DNA of 5,794 nucleotides from Pseudarthrobacter sp. GTDB taxonomy: Bacteria > Actinomycetota > Actinomycetes > Actinomycetales > Micrococcaceae. Each line of letters starts with the position of its first letter. Positions within the stretch are counted from its first letter, which is position 1. Shown piece after piece: positions 4,869 through 5,794 of this stretch. Where the stretch lies: NCBI GenBank assembly GCA_013362385.1, contig JABFWC010000276.1:1-5794 (forward strand). Direction: 5' to 3'. The position numbers and the translations under genes are program-made. Under the pieces are notes generated by a model. That model was not told the origin of the DNA, ran no database searches, and saw nothing but the letters and a program-made list of their open reading frames with translations.

Positions 4869-5794
4869 GTGGACTGGCTGTCCTGGTTCGATGCGCCGGA
4901 GTATGAACTTGCCCGGCAGGTGCTGCAGCGCGGGGTGGCCGCGCTGTACTTCGTCGCGTTCCTGTCCACGCTCAACCAGTTCCCCGCCCTGCTCGGTGAG
5001 CGCGGCCTTCTTCCCGTCCCGGAATTCCTTGCCGGCTTCAGCCGCCTGCGCCGCCCCACCCTGTTCCGCTGGCGGTATTCGGACGGGTTGCTGCGCACTG
5101 TCTGTGCCGCTGGCCTGGTGGTGTCGGCGCTGCTGGTGGCCGGCATCCCGCAGCTGGGGCCGCCCTGGGTTCCGTTGCTGGCGTTCCTGGCCCTGTGGCT
5201 GCTGTACATGTCCATCGTGAACGTGGGCCAGACGTTCTACGGTTTCGGCTGGGAAATGCTGCTGCTGGAAGCAGGGTTCACGGTGGGCTTCCTGGGCTCG
5301 AACCAGACCGACCCGCCCCGCACCATCCTGATCCTGATCGTGTGGCTGGTGTTCCGGCTCGAGTTCGGAGCCGGCATGATCAAGATCCGCGGCGGCCGCG
5401 AGTGGCGGGACCTGACGGCCTTGTACTACCACCATGAGACCCAGCCGATGCCCGGGCCGCTCAGCCGGCAGGCGCACCTGCTGCCCAGGCCGCTGCACCG
5501 GATCGAAGTGGTGGGCAACCACTTCGCGCAGCTGGTGGTGCCGTTCTTCCTGTTCGCGCCCCAGCCAGTCGCGGGCGTGGCCGCCGGGGTCGTCATCGTC
5601 ACGCAGCTGTGGCTGGTGGCCAGCGGCAACTTCGCGTGGCTGAACTGGATCGCGATCGTACTGGCGTTTTCCGCCGTCAGTGACCCCGTGGCCCACGCCG
5701 TGGTGCCGGCTATCCCCGCGGATTGGCATGCCGGCACGGACCGGGAAACCCCGCCCTGGTGGCTTGCCGTCACGCTGGCCGCCACCGTGTTGCT
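4869..5794 (+). CDS. Lipase maturation factor (LMF1-like) family membrane protein, N-terminal part, gene runs off the right edge
   Basis: The 308 visible residues match the lipase maturation factor family. In vertebrates LMF1 helps dimeric lipases fold in the endoplasmic reticulum; the role of the bacterial members is not known. After a short amphipathic start (MDWLSWFDAPEYELAR) come several membrane segments: about 20-38, 76-94, 99-118, 151-164, 219-241 and 257-272, and probably one starting at 298. Family motifs are QTFYGFGWEMLLLEAGF (121-137), FRLEFGAGMIKIRGG (162-176), WRDLTALYYHHETQPMPGPLS (starting W179, ending 199), HRIEVVGNHFAQL (210-222) and GNFAWLNW (253-260). The GTG at 4869 gives the family-like N-terminus and fits the promoter above; GTG 4860 or 4812 would add 3 or 19 residues. 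It is divergent from dxr with 85 bases between, so expression could be linked through the shared region. The C-terminal half is beyond the window. Confidence 0.92.
   Translation, partial: MDWLSWFDAPEYELARQVLQRGVAALYFVAFLSTLNQFPALLGERGLLPVPEFLAGFSRLRRPTLFRWRYSDGLLRTVCAAGLVVSALLVAGIPQLGPPWVPLLAFLALWLLYMSIVNVGQTFYGFGWEMLLLEAGFTVGFLGSNQTDPPRTILILIVWLVFRLEFGAGMIKIRGGREWRDLTALYYHHETQPMPGPLSRQAHLLPRPLHRIEVVGNHFAQLVVPFFLFAPQPVAGVAAGVVIVTQLWLVASGNFAWLNWIAIVLAFSAVSDPVAHAVVPAIPADWHAGTDRETPPWWLAVTLAATVL

Noticed and set aside
4722..5729. Long - strand open frame (335 codons) opposite the LMF gene and overlapping dxr
   Set aside because: The composition is Gln/His/Arg-rich and unlike a folded protein, and it would overlap both dxr and the well-supported LMF frame.
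1..5794. tRNA, rRNA, riboswitch or CRISPR array
   Set aside because: No cloverleaf, conserved rRNA segment, or evenly spaced repeats were seen, and almost all of the window is occupied by coding sequence.

Overview
The window reads as chromosome of a high-GC actinobacterium. The gene order dxr - M50 site-2 protease - ispG is the classic actinobacterial layout (dxr-rip1-gcpE in mycobacteria). The protein sequences look like the Micrococcaceae (Arthrobacter/Pseudarthrobacter type), but that placement is judged by eye. No RNA gene, CRISPR array, insertion sequence or transposase is visible.

Layout from the right: a gene on the + strand at the right edge (from 4869, running off the window) encodes a multi-pass lipase maturation factor (LMF1-like) protein. 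It is divergent, across 85 bases, from five complete genes and one partial gene, all on the - strand. In transcription order these are dxr (4783-3599, second step of the MEP isoprenoid pathway), a Rip1/RseP-type intramembrane metalloprotease (3581-2250), a SatD-family protein with a C-terminal helix-turn-helix (2172-1465), a small membrane protein (1410-883), a YciI-like protein (831-538) and the 5' part of ispG (497 to beyond position 1, a late MEP-pathway step).

The part that departs from the usual layout is 538-2172, where three genes sit between the protease and ispG. The satD gene is preceded by a distinctly AT-rich stretch. Together with the base of the protease 3' end it contains a 7-bp perfect hairpin, dyad/direct-repeat TGATT-type motifs, and a -35/-10 pair placed so that transcription would begin at the satD ATG. 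The dxr-protease unit may therefore end at the hairpin and satD may start a second, self-regulated unit reading through the membrane gene, yciI and ispG. The SatD protein carries residues that resemble the metal-binding and glycine motifs of class III nucleotide cyclases. The membrane partner resembles the C-terminal module of DUF3307 proteins, a family I recall as a common SatD neighbour. This SatD-membrane pair is the best candidate for an undescribed system: a putative nucleotide- or stress-sensing cytoplasmic regulator with a small membrane partner, embedded in an isoprenoid/envelope-stress locus.

Three transcription starts in the window (satD, dxr and the LMF gene) look leaderless: each has a -10-like hexamer ending 6-7 bases before the start codon and no convincing Shine-Dalgarno. 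The membrane gene and ispG instead have strong Shine-Dalgarno sequences, as expected for internal genes of an operon.
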